Below, one piece after another: positions 1 through 7,971 of a DNA stretch of 39,920 nucleotides (position 1 is its first letter; every line of letters starts with the position of its first letter). The position numbers and the translations under genes are program-made. Source of the stretch: an uncultured Spirochaetaceae bacterium (lineage in GTDB: Bacteria; Spirochaetota; Spirochaetia; Sphaerochaetales; Sphaerochaetaceae); assembly GCA_944389155.1 (NCBI GenBank), contig CALXLI010000034.1, positions 1 through 39,920 of the forward strand. The letters are read 5' to 3'. The notes under the pieces are model-generated. The model made no database searches and was not told the DNA's origin. It worked only from the letters and a program-made list of their open reading frames with translations.

Positions 1-261
1 CGCATAGCGGTAATCAACATTGTTGAATCCAGCAGAACGCATAGCAATAAGCTTCACACCATCTTCCTTGAGGATATCCACAACAGCTTTATCGACTGTG
101 CAGTTCACAAACGGGCATACAACATCAGCGCCTTTTGCCAGTATTGCGGTATTCCGATTGAGCGAGGCATCGTGATACACGATATCGTACCCATATTTCC
201 TGTTGGCCTCATCGAAATGAAGCCTATCGTATGATTTTGTATCGAATAGAACTATCTTCAT
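1..261 (-). CDS. ldhA: D-lactate dehydrogenase, N-terminal part (cut by window edge)
   Basis: Reverse translation from the ATG at 261-259 gives about 87 residues starting MKIVLFDTKSYDRLHF and ending at the window edge. The pattern of a short Rossmann-like first strand, a stretch reading GADVVCPFVNC, and then LIAMRSAGFNNVD is typical of the catalytic domain of D-isomer 2-hydroxyacid dehydrogenases of the LdhA type, which reduce pyruvate to D-lactate with NADH in the cytoplasm. A GGAG ribosome site lies 8-9 nt upstream of the start. The NAD-binding domain and catalytic residues lie outside the window, so substrate is inferred from the N-terminal similarity; another 2-hydroxyacid dehydrogenase of the same family is possible. 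Confidence 0.82.
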   Translation of the reverse strand, partial: MKIVLFDTKSYDRLHFDEANRKYGYDIVYHDASLNRNTAILAKGADVVCPFVNCTVDKAVVDILKEDGVKLIAMRSAGFNNVDYRYA

Positions 262-403
262 AATGTTCTCCTTCCCTCTAAAGGTAATACCGTAAAGAGA
301 ATAAGGGAAATCTTTGTACGTGAAGTTGGCTAAAAGTGCGAGCCAAAGCGTATATATAATATGAGATATTCAATTTTAACAAGAACATGTTTTAAGAGAA
401 ACA

Positions 404-432
404 TTGACACCCAATCGTTTCAATGTTATAAA
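404..432 (+). promoter_or_regulatory. Strong sigma70-type promoter of the Abi_2 gene
   Basis: A perfect -35 TTGACA at 404-409 is followed after 17 nt by TATAAA at 427-432. The start codon of the Abi-like gene is about 75 nt further on, leaving a 5' leader of roughly 70 nt with an SD site. No gene lies between 262 and 509; the rest of that stretch is AT-rich with a small TTGGCT/AGCCAA inverted repeat near 325-346. Confidence 0.7.
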
Positions 433-509
433 ACTTCCAACAGATCCACCCAAGGCTATGACTGTTTTTTAGTTACCCTCAATCGTGGTGGCCGATCAGA
501 GGAGGCCTT

Positions 510-1454
510 ATGATGAATAAGGTCTCATATTTTAAGCCCTTTATTACATTCGAAGAACAAGCTCAGCTCCTTATAGATAGAGGATTGATCATTCACAAAG
601 AATCTGGCAAGCAATCGTTGATTGAAACTTTTCGAACGTTGAATTTCTTTCGTTTCAATGGATATTGCAATCGATATTATAACGATGAATCGAAATCCCA
701 TGAATTTTATCCAGGAACGACGTTCAAACGAATATGGAATGACTATGTAGGAGATATGCGGCTTAGAGGAGTATTGATGGAAGCTATACAGGAAATCGAG
801 ATTTCTCTTCGCTCACAGATGGCAAACGTACTTGGTTCAGAACATGGAATTTATCCATACAAATCAGAATATTATGGCTGTACCGATTATGCATGGAATG
901 AAATGTATATAAATCATATCCTAAAAGCTATCAGCAACTCCAAGGAGGCAAGCATAACGAATTTCCTAGAGAGATACAGCAACCCTGTACCTCCTATATG
1001 GATGACTATAGAGTTGCTGAGTTTTGGAGAGATTTCTGCATTATATAGCCGATATCTAAATAAGTACGATAAAAAAGCGATTGCTGTCGTTTATGGATTA
1101 CCTTCGATTATCCTAACGACATGGTTTCATTCGTTATCAGTATTGCGTAACAGATGTGCCCATCATGCAAAAATACTGGATACGAACTCTACAACAGGAA
1201 TCAAGATACCCAAAGTATTAACATCTGATTCACGATACGGTACATTTATAAGAGAGGCAAGCCCTTATAGTTTATATGCAAATATAATTGCATTATGTTA
1301 TTTGGAGGAATCGCTCAAGCAAAACGAAAAGTCAATAGGTATGATTGCTAAGCTCAAAAAGGAGCTGAACGATTGTGACATAGAAGAAAGCAGGCTTGGA
1401 TTCCCTGATAATATATCACTCGATATGATTGAAGAAATGCTGAAAAAGAAGTGA
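510..1454 (+). CDS. Abi_2 (AbiD/AbiF-like) HEPN-domain protein
   Basis: The 314-residue protein matches the Abi-like family (Abi_2): an N-terminal block with FITFEEQAQLLIDRGL and LNFFRFNGYCNRYY, a middle block with EIEISLRSQMANVL, and near the C-terminus LRNRCAHHAKI. The last block carries an R-x4-H motif (about R213 and H218), the signature of HEPN ribonucleases. Family members abort phage infection, presumably by cutting RNA in the infected cell. GGAGG at 501-505 precedes two adjacent ATGs; the second (513) has the better spacing. The gene is visibly AT-richer than its neighbours, stands alone with its own consensus promoter and has no antitoxin next to it, which suggests horizontal arrival as a single-gene defence unit. 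Activity is inferred from the family. Confidence 0.85.
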   Translation: MMNKVSYFKPFITFEEQAQLLIDRGLIIHKESGKQSLIETFRTLNFFRFNGYCNRYYNDESKSHEFYPGTTFKRIWNDYVGDMRLRGVLMEAIQEIEISLRSQMANVLGSEHGIYPYKSEYYGCTDYAWNEMYINHILKAISNSKEASITNFLERYSNPVPPIWMTIELLSFGEISALYSRYLNKYDKKAIAVVYGLPSIILTTWFHSLSVLRNRCAHHAKILDTNSTTGIKIPKVLTSDSRYGTFIREASPYSLYANIIALCYLEESLKQNEKSIGMIAKLKKELNDCDIEESRLGFPDNISLDMIEEMLKKK

Positions 1455-1561
1455 ACACCCAGAGGATTTTACTTTATAGGAACAGCCCCCAATATAGAAG
1501 GTGAAGGTTGACCAAACTCTCCCTTTTTCAGATAATCACGCTGTCGGAAGCCTTCGCTGTA

Positions 1562-1590
1562 TTGAAAATGGTAAAGCGATGTCCTGTTAT
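1562..1590 (+). promoter_or_regulatory. Promoter of the EIIC-like gene
   Basis: TTGAAA at 1562-1567, a 17-nt spacer and TGTTAT at 1585-1590 sit 38 nt before the ATG at 1629. A GGAGAAGG ribosome site lies just before that ATG. Small open frames in 1501-1759 overlap this promoter and look non-coding. Confidence 0.5.
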
Positions 1591-1628
1591 CCGAAACAAT
1601 CTAAACATTTTCATATTGGAGAAGGACA

Positions 1629-2654
1629 ATGCCTGGAAACACAAGGAAAGGTATTGGGGATTATATTGTCTCAATACTCAATGGTATGGCTCAGGGGCTG
1701 TTTTCATCCCTCATCATCGGTCTTATCATAAAGCAGATCGGAACTTATGCGGGACTTAAGTGGCTTGCTAATTTCGGACAGGTTGCACAATGCCTTACAT
1801 GTCCGGCAATCGGAATAGGCGTTGCGTACAGCATCGGGGCAAAGGGACTTGCGCTTTTTGCAGCAGCAACAGCTGGCACGATCGGAGGCGGTGCGATAAC
1901 AATCGCTGAGACAGGCGCTATCGCAATAGCTTCAGGAGAGCCACTTGGGGCATGCATTGCTGCACTTGCCGGAGCGCTTTGCGGCAAGCTGATAACAGGA
2001 AAGACCAAGGCTGATATCATCCTGGTACCGCTTGCAACAATACTTGCTGGAGGAATTACAGGACTTCTTATCTCCCCTGTTGTCTCTGCGATGATGAGCG
2101 CGCTTGGAGCTTTCATAAACCATCTTACTACGCTCTACCCGCTTCCTATGGGCGTGCTTGTCTCTGTTGTGGTCGGAATGGTCCTGACCCTTCCGATAAG
2201 CTCTGCCGCTATATGCATATCCCTTGGGCTATCCGGACTTGCCGCAGGAGCAGCATGCGCAGGATGCGCGGCTCAGATGATAGGCTTTGCCGTGATGAGC
2301 TTCCGGGAAAACGGAATCGGAGGGCTTATAAGCCAGGGACTTGGCACATCTATGCTCCAGATTCCGAACATCTGGAAGAACTGGAGGATCTGGATACCGC
2401 CAACAGCGGCATCGGCAATCACGGGGCCTTTATCGACATGCCTTTTCAAGATGACGAACAACGCAGCAGGTGCTGGAATGGGAACAAGCGGCCTTGTCGG
2501 ACAGTTCAATGCTGTAGCTGAGATGGGGCTCTCATCGCTGCCGGAAATCGCTATAGTCCATTTCATCCTTCCTGCAATCCTTGCTGTACTGATTGCCCTC
2601 CCTATGAGAAAGAAGGGCTGGATAAAAGAAGGAGACCTGAAACTGCCTGAGTGA
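1629..2654 (+). CDS. PTS_EIIC_2-family membrane protein
   Basis: The 341-residue protein is almost entirely hydrophobic with about nine to ten predicted membrane spans rich in Gly, Ala and Ser. Its composition, length and motifs (ISSAAICISLGLSGLAAGAACAGCAAQMIGF; a conserved NNAAGAGMGTSGLVGQF-like segment near residues 276-292) match the PTS_EIIC_2 family (PF13303), which resembles sugar PTS EIIC permeases. No EIIA or EIIB gene is adjacent, as is usual for this family, so whether it phosphorylates its substrate during uptake is open. The start is supported by a GGAGAAGGAC ribosome site 5 nt upstream. Substrate unknown. Confidence 0.75.
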   Translation: MPGNTRKGIGDYIVSILNGMAQGLFSSLIIGLIIKQIGTYAGLKWLANFGQVAQCLTCPAIGIGVAYSIGAKGLALFAAATAGTIGGGAITIAETGAIAIASGEPLGACIAALAGALCGKLITGKTKADIILVPLATILAGGITGLLISPVVSAMMSALGAFINHLTTLYPLPMGVLVSVVVGMVLTLPISSAAICISLGLSGLAAGAACAGCAAQMIGFAVMSFRENGIGGLISQGLGTSMLQIPNIWKNWRIWIPPTAASAITGPLSTCLFKMTNNAAGAGMGTSGLVGQFNAVAEMGLSSLPEIAIVHFILPAILAVLIALPMRKKGWIKEGDLKLPE

Positions 2655-2663
2655 AATCAGGCA
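2644..2663. terminator. Hairpin between EIIC-like gene and MATE remnant
   Basis: TGCCTGA at 2644-2650 and TCAGGCA at 2657-2663 form a perfect 7-bp stem with a 6-nt loop, spanning the stop codons of both convergent frames. There is no U-run on either side, so it is at best a weak or factor-dependent terminator. Confidence 0.35.
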
Positions 2664-3076
2664 TCAGCCTTCATGATTTCCTTCCGCTCCTTGACAATGA
2701 CAGCGATGGAAAGCACTGCAGCAAGAGCGTTTGTTCCTGCAAAGTTGAACCATATGCCATCCAAGCCAAAACTCTGAAGGGCAAACAGGAGAAGCACCGG
2801 GAAGATAAATGCTGTCGAGATGCTTATCAAGGCAGCATATCCCGGCTTCTCGATTGCGAGCATGAAGCTCTGAACGGCAAAGGAAAGCCACCTTGTCACG
2901 AATGCGAAGGAGAATATCCTGAGAGCATGTTCCGTGGAATGACTCAAAGAATGAGGCATATGGCAGGCTGTGCAGCTATGCAGAAGCACATAACGCCGGA
3001 TGCAGCATATTCTATGAACGTATATTAATAGACAGATCGCATTCCCAGGATGGTCAGGAAGTGACAAGGATCGCAT
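2657..3076 (-). pseudogene. Remnant: C-terminal end of a MATE efflux transporter
   Basis: From about 2935 down to the stop at 2657 the reverse strand reads like the last two membrane helices of a MATE multidrug/toxin exporter: ALRIFSFAFVTRWLSFAVQS, then MLAIEKPGYAALISI, FIFPVLLLFALQSFGLDGIW and a short basic KERKEI tail. MATE proteins normally have about 440-460 residues and 12 helices; only about 90 residues can be recognised. The open frame continues upstream to 3076 with low-complexity cysteine- and histidine-rich sequence that does not look like MATE. No SD or credible start was found. I read it as the surviving 3' end of a deleted gene. Confidence 0.7.
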
Positions 3077-3118
3077 TGCCGATAATCCTCACAAAACCAG
3101 ACAATTGACCGATTTAGT

Positions 3119-3147
3119 TTGACTTCTGAGGTACGAGACCTTAACAT
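3119..3147 (+). promoter_or_regulatory. Promoter of the EF-G-like gene
   Basis: TTGACT at 3119-3124, 17 nt, TAACAT at 3142-3147. The ATG at 3191 follows 43 nt later, preceded by AAAGGAGG at 3178-3185. This places transcription initiation downstream of 3150 and rules out the longer reading frame that opens at 3119. Confidence 0.6.
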
Positions 3148-3190
3148 TCTCATAATAAACAGCACATTTGCATTCAAAAGGAGGATTCAG

Positions 3191-5269
3191 ATGAGCGTCA
3201 GTACCAAGGATATCAGGAACGTGGCCATCATCGGCCATAATGGTACGGGAAAGACAAACCTCATAGAGCAGATGCTTTATTATGGTGATGTTCTTTCCCG
3301 TCCTGAGACTGTAGACAGCGGCAAGACTGTCAGCGATTACACAGAGGAGGAAATCAAGAGGAAGATGTCTGTCCACACCACGCTCTCTTCAATGGAGTGG
3401 GATGGAAAGATGATCAATATCCTGGACACTCCGGGAACAGGAGACTTCATCGGAGAGGCAATCAGTGCATTCAGGGCAACGGAAGCGGCACTGATGGTCG
3501 TAGATGGAAGAGAAGGCGCTCAGATTGAAACCATAAAGCTCTGGAGAAGGCTCGATGAGAGGAACAAGCCAAGAGCTATATTCATCAACAAGATGGATAA
3601 GGAAAGAGCAAGCTTCCGTCATGTAATAGATTCACTTGTAGAGGAATTCAACGCTCATTTCGTGCCTGTGGTAATGGCACTTGGAGAAGCAGAGGAATTC
3701 CATGGAGTCATAAACCTTATCGAGAACCAGGCATATGAATGCCATGAAAACGGGAAAGAGACTCCAATGCCTATACCTGAGAAATATGCAGCAGTAGTCG
3801 AGGACTTCAGGGCACGCCTTATCGAGAACGCGGCAGAAGGAACCGATGAGCTGATAGAGAAATACTTTGAAGAAGGAACGCTTGAGCCTGATGATATAAG
3901 GCACGGCCTTGCTGTCGGAATGAGAGAGAACAGGGTCATACCTGTATTCTGCGGTGCGACAGACAAAGGTGCAGGCATCACTTCCCTTCTCAACTTCATA
4001 AAGAACAACTTCCCATGGCCTCTTGGAATACAGGAGTACATCATTGGCCACGACGGAGAGGAAACGACCCTGGAGATCGATCCGGACAAGCCGTTCTCCG
4101 CTTACTGCTTCAAAACAACCATCGACCAGTTCTCCGGAAAGATGAGCTTCATCAAGGTTGTCACAGGAGTGCTTACTCCCGAAACCGATATATACAACAA
4201 TGAGATCGGAAAGAAGGCAAAGCCAGGCAAGCTATACAGGGCAGTCGGCAAGAAGCTTATCGAGACAGACAGCCTCACAGCAGGAGACATAGGGATAATC
4301 ACAAAGTGCGATATCGCCTACACGAATGCGACATTCGTAGCAGGACCTGAGTACAAGAGGCGATTCCGCCCACTCCGCATGCCACAGCCTATATACCAGC
4401 TGGCAATAAGCGCAGAGGACAAGAAGAGCGAGGATAAGATGAATGATGCGCTTCACCGCATTGCTGAAGAGGATCTTACATTCCAGATGTCATACAATGA
4501 GGAGACCAAGGAATCGATCATCGGAGGCATGGGCGAGCTTCATATCTCGATGATCCTCGACAAGATCAGGGAGAAGCAGAAGATCGCAATCAATACACGT
4601 ACTCCGAAGATTGCCTATCGCGAGACAATCACAAAGCCTTCTGGACTTGCTGAATACACACATAAGAAGCAGTCCGGCGGTCATGGTCAGTATGGCCGTG
4701 TCGTGCTTGAGATCGCTCCTATCGAGAGAGGAAAGTACTATGAGTTCACGAACGCTGTAAAGGGCGGTGCTATCTCAAAGGGCTATGTACCGGGAATCGA
4801 GAAAGGCATCCATGAGGCAATGGAGGAAGGATATCTTGCAGGCTACCCTCTTGTGGATATCGGAATAACGCTCATAGATGGCAAGGAACATCCTGTGGAC
4901 TCCTCCGAAATGGCATTCAAGCTCGCAGCAAAGGGCGCAATGCAGGAAGCTCTCGGAAAGGCTGGAGTCGTGCTTCTCGAACCATTCATGAAGCTTGAGG
5001 TGTTCGTAGATAAGGAATATCTTGGCTCGATACTCTCTGACCTTTCATCAAAGCGCGGCAGAGTGCTTGGGCAGGAAGAGAAAGGGCACGTCGTCTCAGT
5101 AAAGGCAGAGGTCCCTATGGCAGAGCTCAGGAACTACGCCATAGACCTCAAGAGCATGACCAGCGGCACAGGCTCCTTCGAGCTTGAGTTCGATCACTAC
5201 GAGCAGCTCAACGGCAAGATGGCAGATGATGTGATAGCTGAGTCGAAGAGAGACAAGGAAAACGCATGA
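3191..5269 (+). CDS. EF-G-like translational GTPase (EF-G2 type)
   Basis: The 692-residue protein has the five-domain architecture of elongation factor G. The GTPase domain shows G1 GHNGTGKT (residues 15-22), G3 DTPG and G4 NKMD; domain IV has the KQSGGHGQYGRV segment, and domain V ends in the usual compact fold. G1 is GHNGTGKT rather than the GHIDAGKT of housekeeping EF-G, and switch 1 is diverged, both typical of the second, EF-G2-like paralogue found alongside a canonical fusA. Family members bind ribosomes and hydrolyse GTP, but the role in vivo (back-up translocase, recycling or stress) is unsettled. I chose the ATG at 3191 because AAAGGAGG precedes it. A strong hairpin follows the stop. 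Confidence 0.85.
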   Translation: MSVSTKDIRNVAIIGHNGTGKTNLIEQMLYYGDVLSRPETVDSGKTVSDYTEEEIKRKMSVHTTLSSMEWDGKMINILDTPGTGDFIGEAISAFRATEAALMVVDGREGAQIETIKLWRRLDERNKPRAIFINKMDKERASFRHVIDSLVEEFNAHFVPVVMALGEAEEFHGVINLIENQAYECHENGKETPMPIPEKYAAVVEDFRARLIENAAEGTDELIEKYFEEGTLEPDDIRHGLAVGMRENRVIPVFCGATDKGAGITSLLNFIKNNFPWPLGIQEYIIGHDGEETTLEIDPDKPFSAYCFKTTIDQFSGKMSFIKVVTGVLTPETDIYNNEIGKKAKPGKLYRAVGKKLIETDSLTAGDIGIITKCDIAYTNATFVAGPEYKRRFRPLRMPQPIYQLAISAEDKKSEDKMNDALHRIAEEDLTFQMSYNEETKESIIGGMGELHISMILDKIREKQKIAINTRTPKIAYRETITKPSGLAEYTHKKQSGGHGQYGRVVLEIAPIERGKYYEFTNAVKGGAISKGYVPGIEKGIHEAMEEGYLAGYPLVDIGITLIDGKEHPVDSSEMAFKLAAKGAMQEALGKAGVVLLEPFMKLEVFVDKEYLGSILSDLSSKRGRVLGQEEKGHVVSVKAEVPMAELRNYAIDLKSMTSGTGSFELEFDHYEQLNGKMADDVIAESKRDKENA

Positions 5270-5272
5270 ACA

Positions 5273-5294
5273 AAGGCCTCCTTATGGGGGCCTT
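5273..5294 (+). terminator. Hairpin terminator after EF-G-like gene
   Basis: A 9-bp stem with one G-U pair (5273-5281 with 5286-5294, loop TTAT) starts 3 nt after the stop codon. It is followed by ATGATTTTC, a short T-rich tail. The next gene starts 26 nt later, so read-through is possible. Confidence 0.55.
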
Positions 5295-5319
5295 ATGATT
5301 TTCATCAAAAGGAGGAATC

Positions 5320-5724
5320 TTGAAAGCAGAAATCAAACTCAGAAGCGGAGCAACGCTGAGAAACACGTGGATCGTTGATGATGAAGGCATCAGGCCAAAG
5401 TCAGGTGCAAATGACTACAATACCTGGAAGTTTGAAAATGGAGAGGTAAAGCCAAGCGCTGGCATCACTCCATACAACACATTCATGCTTTCCCCTGATG
5501 AGATATCAAGCAAGGAAGGAGCGACTGAACGCAATACGCTCACGATAAATGGCTGTGAGGTAAAGCCGAAGGCAAAGGCAACGGACAAGAACACATGGCT
5601 TGCTGAAGGCGGAACATTCTACCCGAAAGAAGGTGCTGACGAGAGCAACACATGGGAATACCCAGAAGGGCTCGATCCATCGATTGTCGCATTCACGGTT
5701 CTTATCGCAAATGAGATGAAATGA
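5320..5724 (+). CDS. Small protein of six exact 19-residue repeats
   Basis: This 134-residue protein of unknown function is built almost wholly of a tandem repeat. Asn-Thr pairs occur at residues 15, 34, 53, 72, 91 and 110, exactly 19 apart, each followed by W, F or L. The consensus per repeat is roughly K-x-G-A-T-x-x-N-T-W, four variable residues, G-E-V-K-P. No signal peptide or membrane segment is visible. Such a short strictly periodic beta-rich unit suggests a solenoid or a propeller-like sheet assembly. The start is TTG at 5320, fixed by AAAAGGAGG immediately upstream. It may be co-transcribed by read-through from the EF-G-like gene. No function can be assigned. Confidence 0.8.
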   Translation: MKAEIKLRSGATLRNTWIVDDEGIRPKSGANDYNTWKFENGEVKPSAGITPYNTFMLSPDEISSKEGATERNTLTINGCEVKPKAKATDKNTWLAEGGTFYPKEGADESNTWEYPEGLDPSIVAFTVLIANEMK

Positions 5725-5726
5725 CA

Positions 5727-5748
5727 GAGGGGAGCAAAGGCTCCCCTT
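5727..5748. terminator. Bidirectional hairpin between convergent genes
   Basis: AGGGGAGC at 5728-5735 pairs with GCTCCCCT at 5740-5747 around a 4-nt loop (8 bp, plus a possible closing G-U at 5727/5748). It lies between the convergent stops at 5724 and 5756. The T-rich tail is short and interrupted. Confidence 0.55.
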
Positions 5749-5755
5749 CCCTATC

Positions 5756-6268
5756 TCACAAGTCCTGCTGGACAAGATAAAAGGCAATACCTTCCGACAT
5801 AATCTGAATCTCGGAGAAGTCATCGCTGAAGGTTCCGATTTCCTCTTCTGATACAAAAAGCTCCTTGCCGCCTGTGATGCGATAATCAAGTTCTGTGGGA
5901 TCCTCACCCTCCATTGTCACAAGGACTTTCTCCGGAGAGAGGAAGATGAGAGAGAAATCCGGAATCTCAGCAGCAATCATATCCAACAGCCCCATCTCCT
6001 CGATCATCGAGCGATAGAAGTCCTTTCCAAGAATCGCAGTTGAAGGATCTTCCATCATCATCAGAGTGATGATAGGATCGAGTGAACGATTCAGATCCAG
6101 CTTGTACTGCCTGCCTATTATTGCACCTGCATCAATGCTGGATTTGACTATCTCATACGTACCATCCTCGTTGAGAATAAGGCTCTGCCCTCCTCCTATG
6201 TCATACGATGCTGCAAAGAGCGAGAAAGAGAAAAGCAGCAGAAGAGAAGCTGATAATATCTTTTTCAT
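5756..6268 (-). CDS. Secreted protein of unknown function
   Basis: The 170-residue product begins with a clear Sec signal peptide: MKK, a run of Leu/Ser/Phe, and a cleavage-type AASYD at about residue 20; no lipobox cysteine is present. The mature part is acidic (many Asp and Glu) and opens with GGGQSLILNEDGTYEIV, a pattern seen in small periplasmic proteins of spirochaetes, but I cannot name a family. GGAGG sits 5 nt before the ATG, and TATAAT occurs upstream (6286-6291 on the plus strand), so it is probably a single-gene transcript. Likely location is periplasm or cell envelope. Confidence 0.75.
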   Translation of the reverse strand: MKKILSASLLLLFSFSLFAASYDIGGGQSLILNEDGTYEIVKSSIDAGAIIGRQYKLDLNRSLDPIITLMMMEDPSTAILGKDFYRSMIEEMGLLDMIAAEIPDFSLIFLSPEKVLVTMEGEDPTELDYRITGGKELFVSEEEIGTFSDDFSEIQIMSEGIAFYLVQQDL

Positions 6269-6285
6269 ACTGTCCTCCGATACTT

Positions 6286-6291
6286 ATTATA
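6286..6291 (-). promoter_or_regulatory. -10 element of the secreted-protein gene
   Basis: The minus strand reads TATAAT here, 17 nt before the ATG at 6268, with the GGAGG ribosome site in between. No good -35 box is seen at 16-18 nt. Confidence 0.45.
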
Positions 6292-6305
6292 TCATCTGCA
6301 TTCTC

Positions 6306-7685
6306 TCAATCAGCAAGAGATGGATTAAATAGATCTTCACCTGTTATCAGGACATAATCATCGCTTTCGAAGTCAAAGCCAGAGATTGAGACAAAGCCAA
6401 TCCGCCTAGCCTTGAAATCCTTGATGGCACGGATCTGCTCACATTCCTTATCAGCTGCGCTTTCAGTCATCCTATCCTTGTAATATTTCACCTCAAAGAC
6501 ATCATAGCCATCCCGAAATTCAAGGACACAGCCGAACTCGCCGTTTGCATGATGTTCTTTATCATCATACCAATATGTCCCTATATCAACGATTCCAGGG
6601 AGCTTTCCCTTACGCGCAAGCCGCACGAAATAAACATGAGCGATGCTTTCAAATCGATTGCTGATATACGTATCGAGAGATGGCTTGATAGACTCATCAA
6701 AAACAGCCTTCTCGTTTATCAATTCCAGCTGGCTGCGATTGGGATAAACATATCTGAAATAAAAGCGTATCAGATTCTCGCTTATGGTATAGAAAGTCCT
6801 TTTCTTCTCATTCTTCTTATTTATGGGTCTGACTTTCCTTATGCTCTCGTTATTGATGAATTTCTCAAGCTGCTTTGCTAGATTTCCCGTATTTGCAGGA
6901 TCTAGCCTATCCTTGATCTCTGTATAGGTCTTCTTGCTGTTCCCAAGCATTTCAAAAATACTCAGAGCAGAGCCTATCTTTCCATACTCCATAAGGAGTG
7001 AATGCTCTATGAATGATCTAATACGTCCATCAGGAGCAAGAAGAAGCCTCTCTATGTTATTCTCAAGCGTAAGCGACGTATCAATTGCCTCAAGAACATT
7101 CGGGCTTCCGCCAAATACAGAGTAATATGCTGTTTTGTCCCTCTCTGAAATCTCTTTCATAAACAGTGATGCATCGTAATAATCGAATTCCTTGAGATTT
7201 ATGACAGCCCCAAAACGATCGAATAGAGGATTACCCTCATCGAGCATCTCCTTCATCATTGATACTGCGGATCCTGATACTATCACCTTGACAGAAGTGC
7301 CCTTAAGCGAATCTATTATCTTCTGCAGCATCGAATCAGCTTCATATGCCCCCATATGACTTCTTGAACTCACCATATTCATCAAGGACTGCAATGATCC
7401 TGCGATTCAATGAAGAAAGATACGAGAAAACTTCATGAAAAGATCTGAAAAACAGGAAGGGAGAGCCAAGAGAGAGCTTCAGCTCATTTGCAAAAGACTC
7501 CAGATTGCGTTCATACGACTCAGCTGAGCACTGATAGAATATGACCGGAAAAGATGCATCAACGAGCGCTTCCTTAATAAGCCTGGTTTTCACACACGTC
7601 TTTTCCCATATACAAGCATTGCATTATCGTCAGATTGCAAGAACAGATGAATCTTCTCAAGTTCCTTTTCACGCGCTATGAACAT
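6306..7685 (-). pseudogene. DUF234-type AAA ATPase, broken by two frameshifts
   Basis: Three consecutive reverse frames together encode a protein of about 457 residues of the ATPase_2 plus DUF234 family. It starts MFIAREKELEKIHLF at 7685 with a GGATGAG ribosome site. The Walker A region GKRRV/GKTRL is split by a frameshift and stop near 7592-7600. The Walker B region (AVLDEY) is followed by a second shift at a run of five Gs (7349-7353 on the plus strand as Cs), where one G too many moves GAYEADSML out of frame. The last 362 residues contain the DUF234 part with a PD-(D/E)XK-like core (GCVLEF ... VFEVKYY). Family members are ATPases of unknown role, often in mobile or accessory DNA. Either the gene is dead or the assembly has two errors. 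Confidence 0.85.
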
Positions 7686-7700
7686 TATTCTCATCCTTTT

Positions 7701-7749
7701 CTGAATTTCAATTCAGTGAAATTATATTCAGAAACCAAAGATTCAGCAA
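7701..7749 (-). promoter_or_regulatory. Promoter and palindrome upstream of the broken ATPase gene
   Basis: On the minus strand TTGCTG (7744-7749) and TATAAT (7721-7726) are 17 nt apart. Just downstream, in the leader, 7701-7716 is a near-palindrome with CTGAAT and ATTCAG arms, and two more ATTCAG copies occur at 7726-7731 and 7741-7746. This could be an operator. The remainder of the gap to 7971 holds nothing else I can recognise. Confidence 0.45.
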
Positions 7750-7971
7750 AAAGAAAACCGCATCCATGAAAGCCTAGAAACCAGCAGAAAGTCGCTCATG
7801 AAATTCCAGGCCATGCCAGGAAACTCCCTCATAAGATTCCTAACTTCTAAAACTATTCTGCTATAATACATAGAAATATATGAGAATAGCAATTGCGATG
7901 CAGAATTCTGTGCTTTTATAATATTCCTCAGCATCAGTTTCCTGATGAAGAAGCGGAATCATAAAGCACCA

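Noticed and set aside
1501..1759. Two short overlapping frames between the Abi and EIIC-like genes
   Set aside because: They overlap the EIIC promoter and each other, have no SD, and read as low-complexity sequence without any protein-like pattern.
3119..3190. Longer N-terminus of the EF-G-like protein
   Set aside because: The extra 24 codons contain the promoter, and AAAGGAGG is placed for the ATG at 3191.
7743..7934. A small protein gene on the minus strand upstream of the broken ATPase
   Set aside because: It spans the ATPase promoter (-35 at 7744-7749), has no SD and no family-like pattern.
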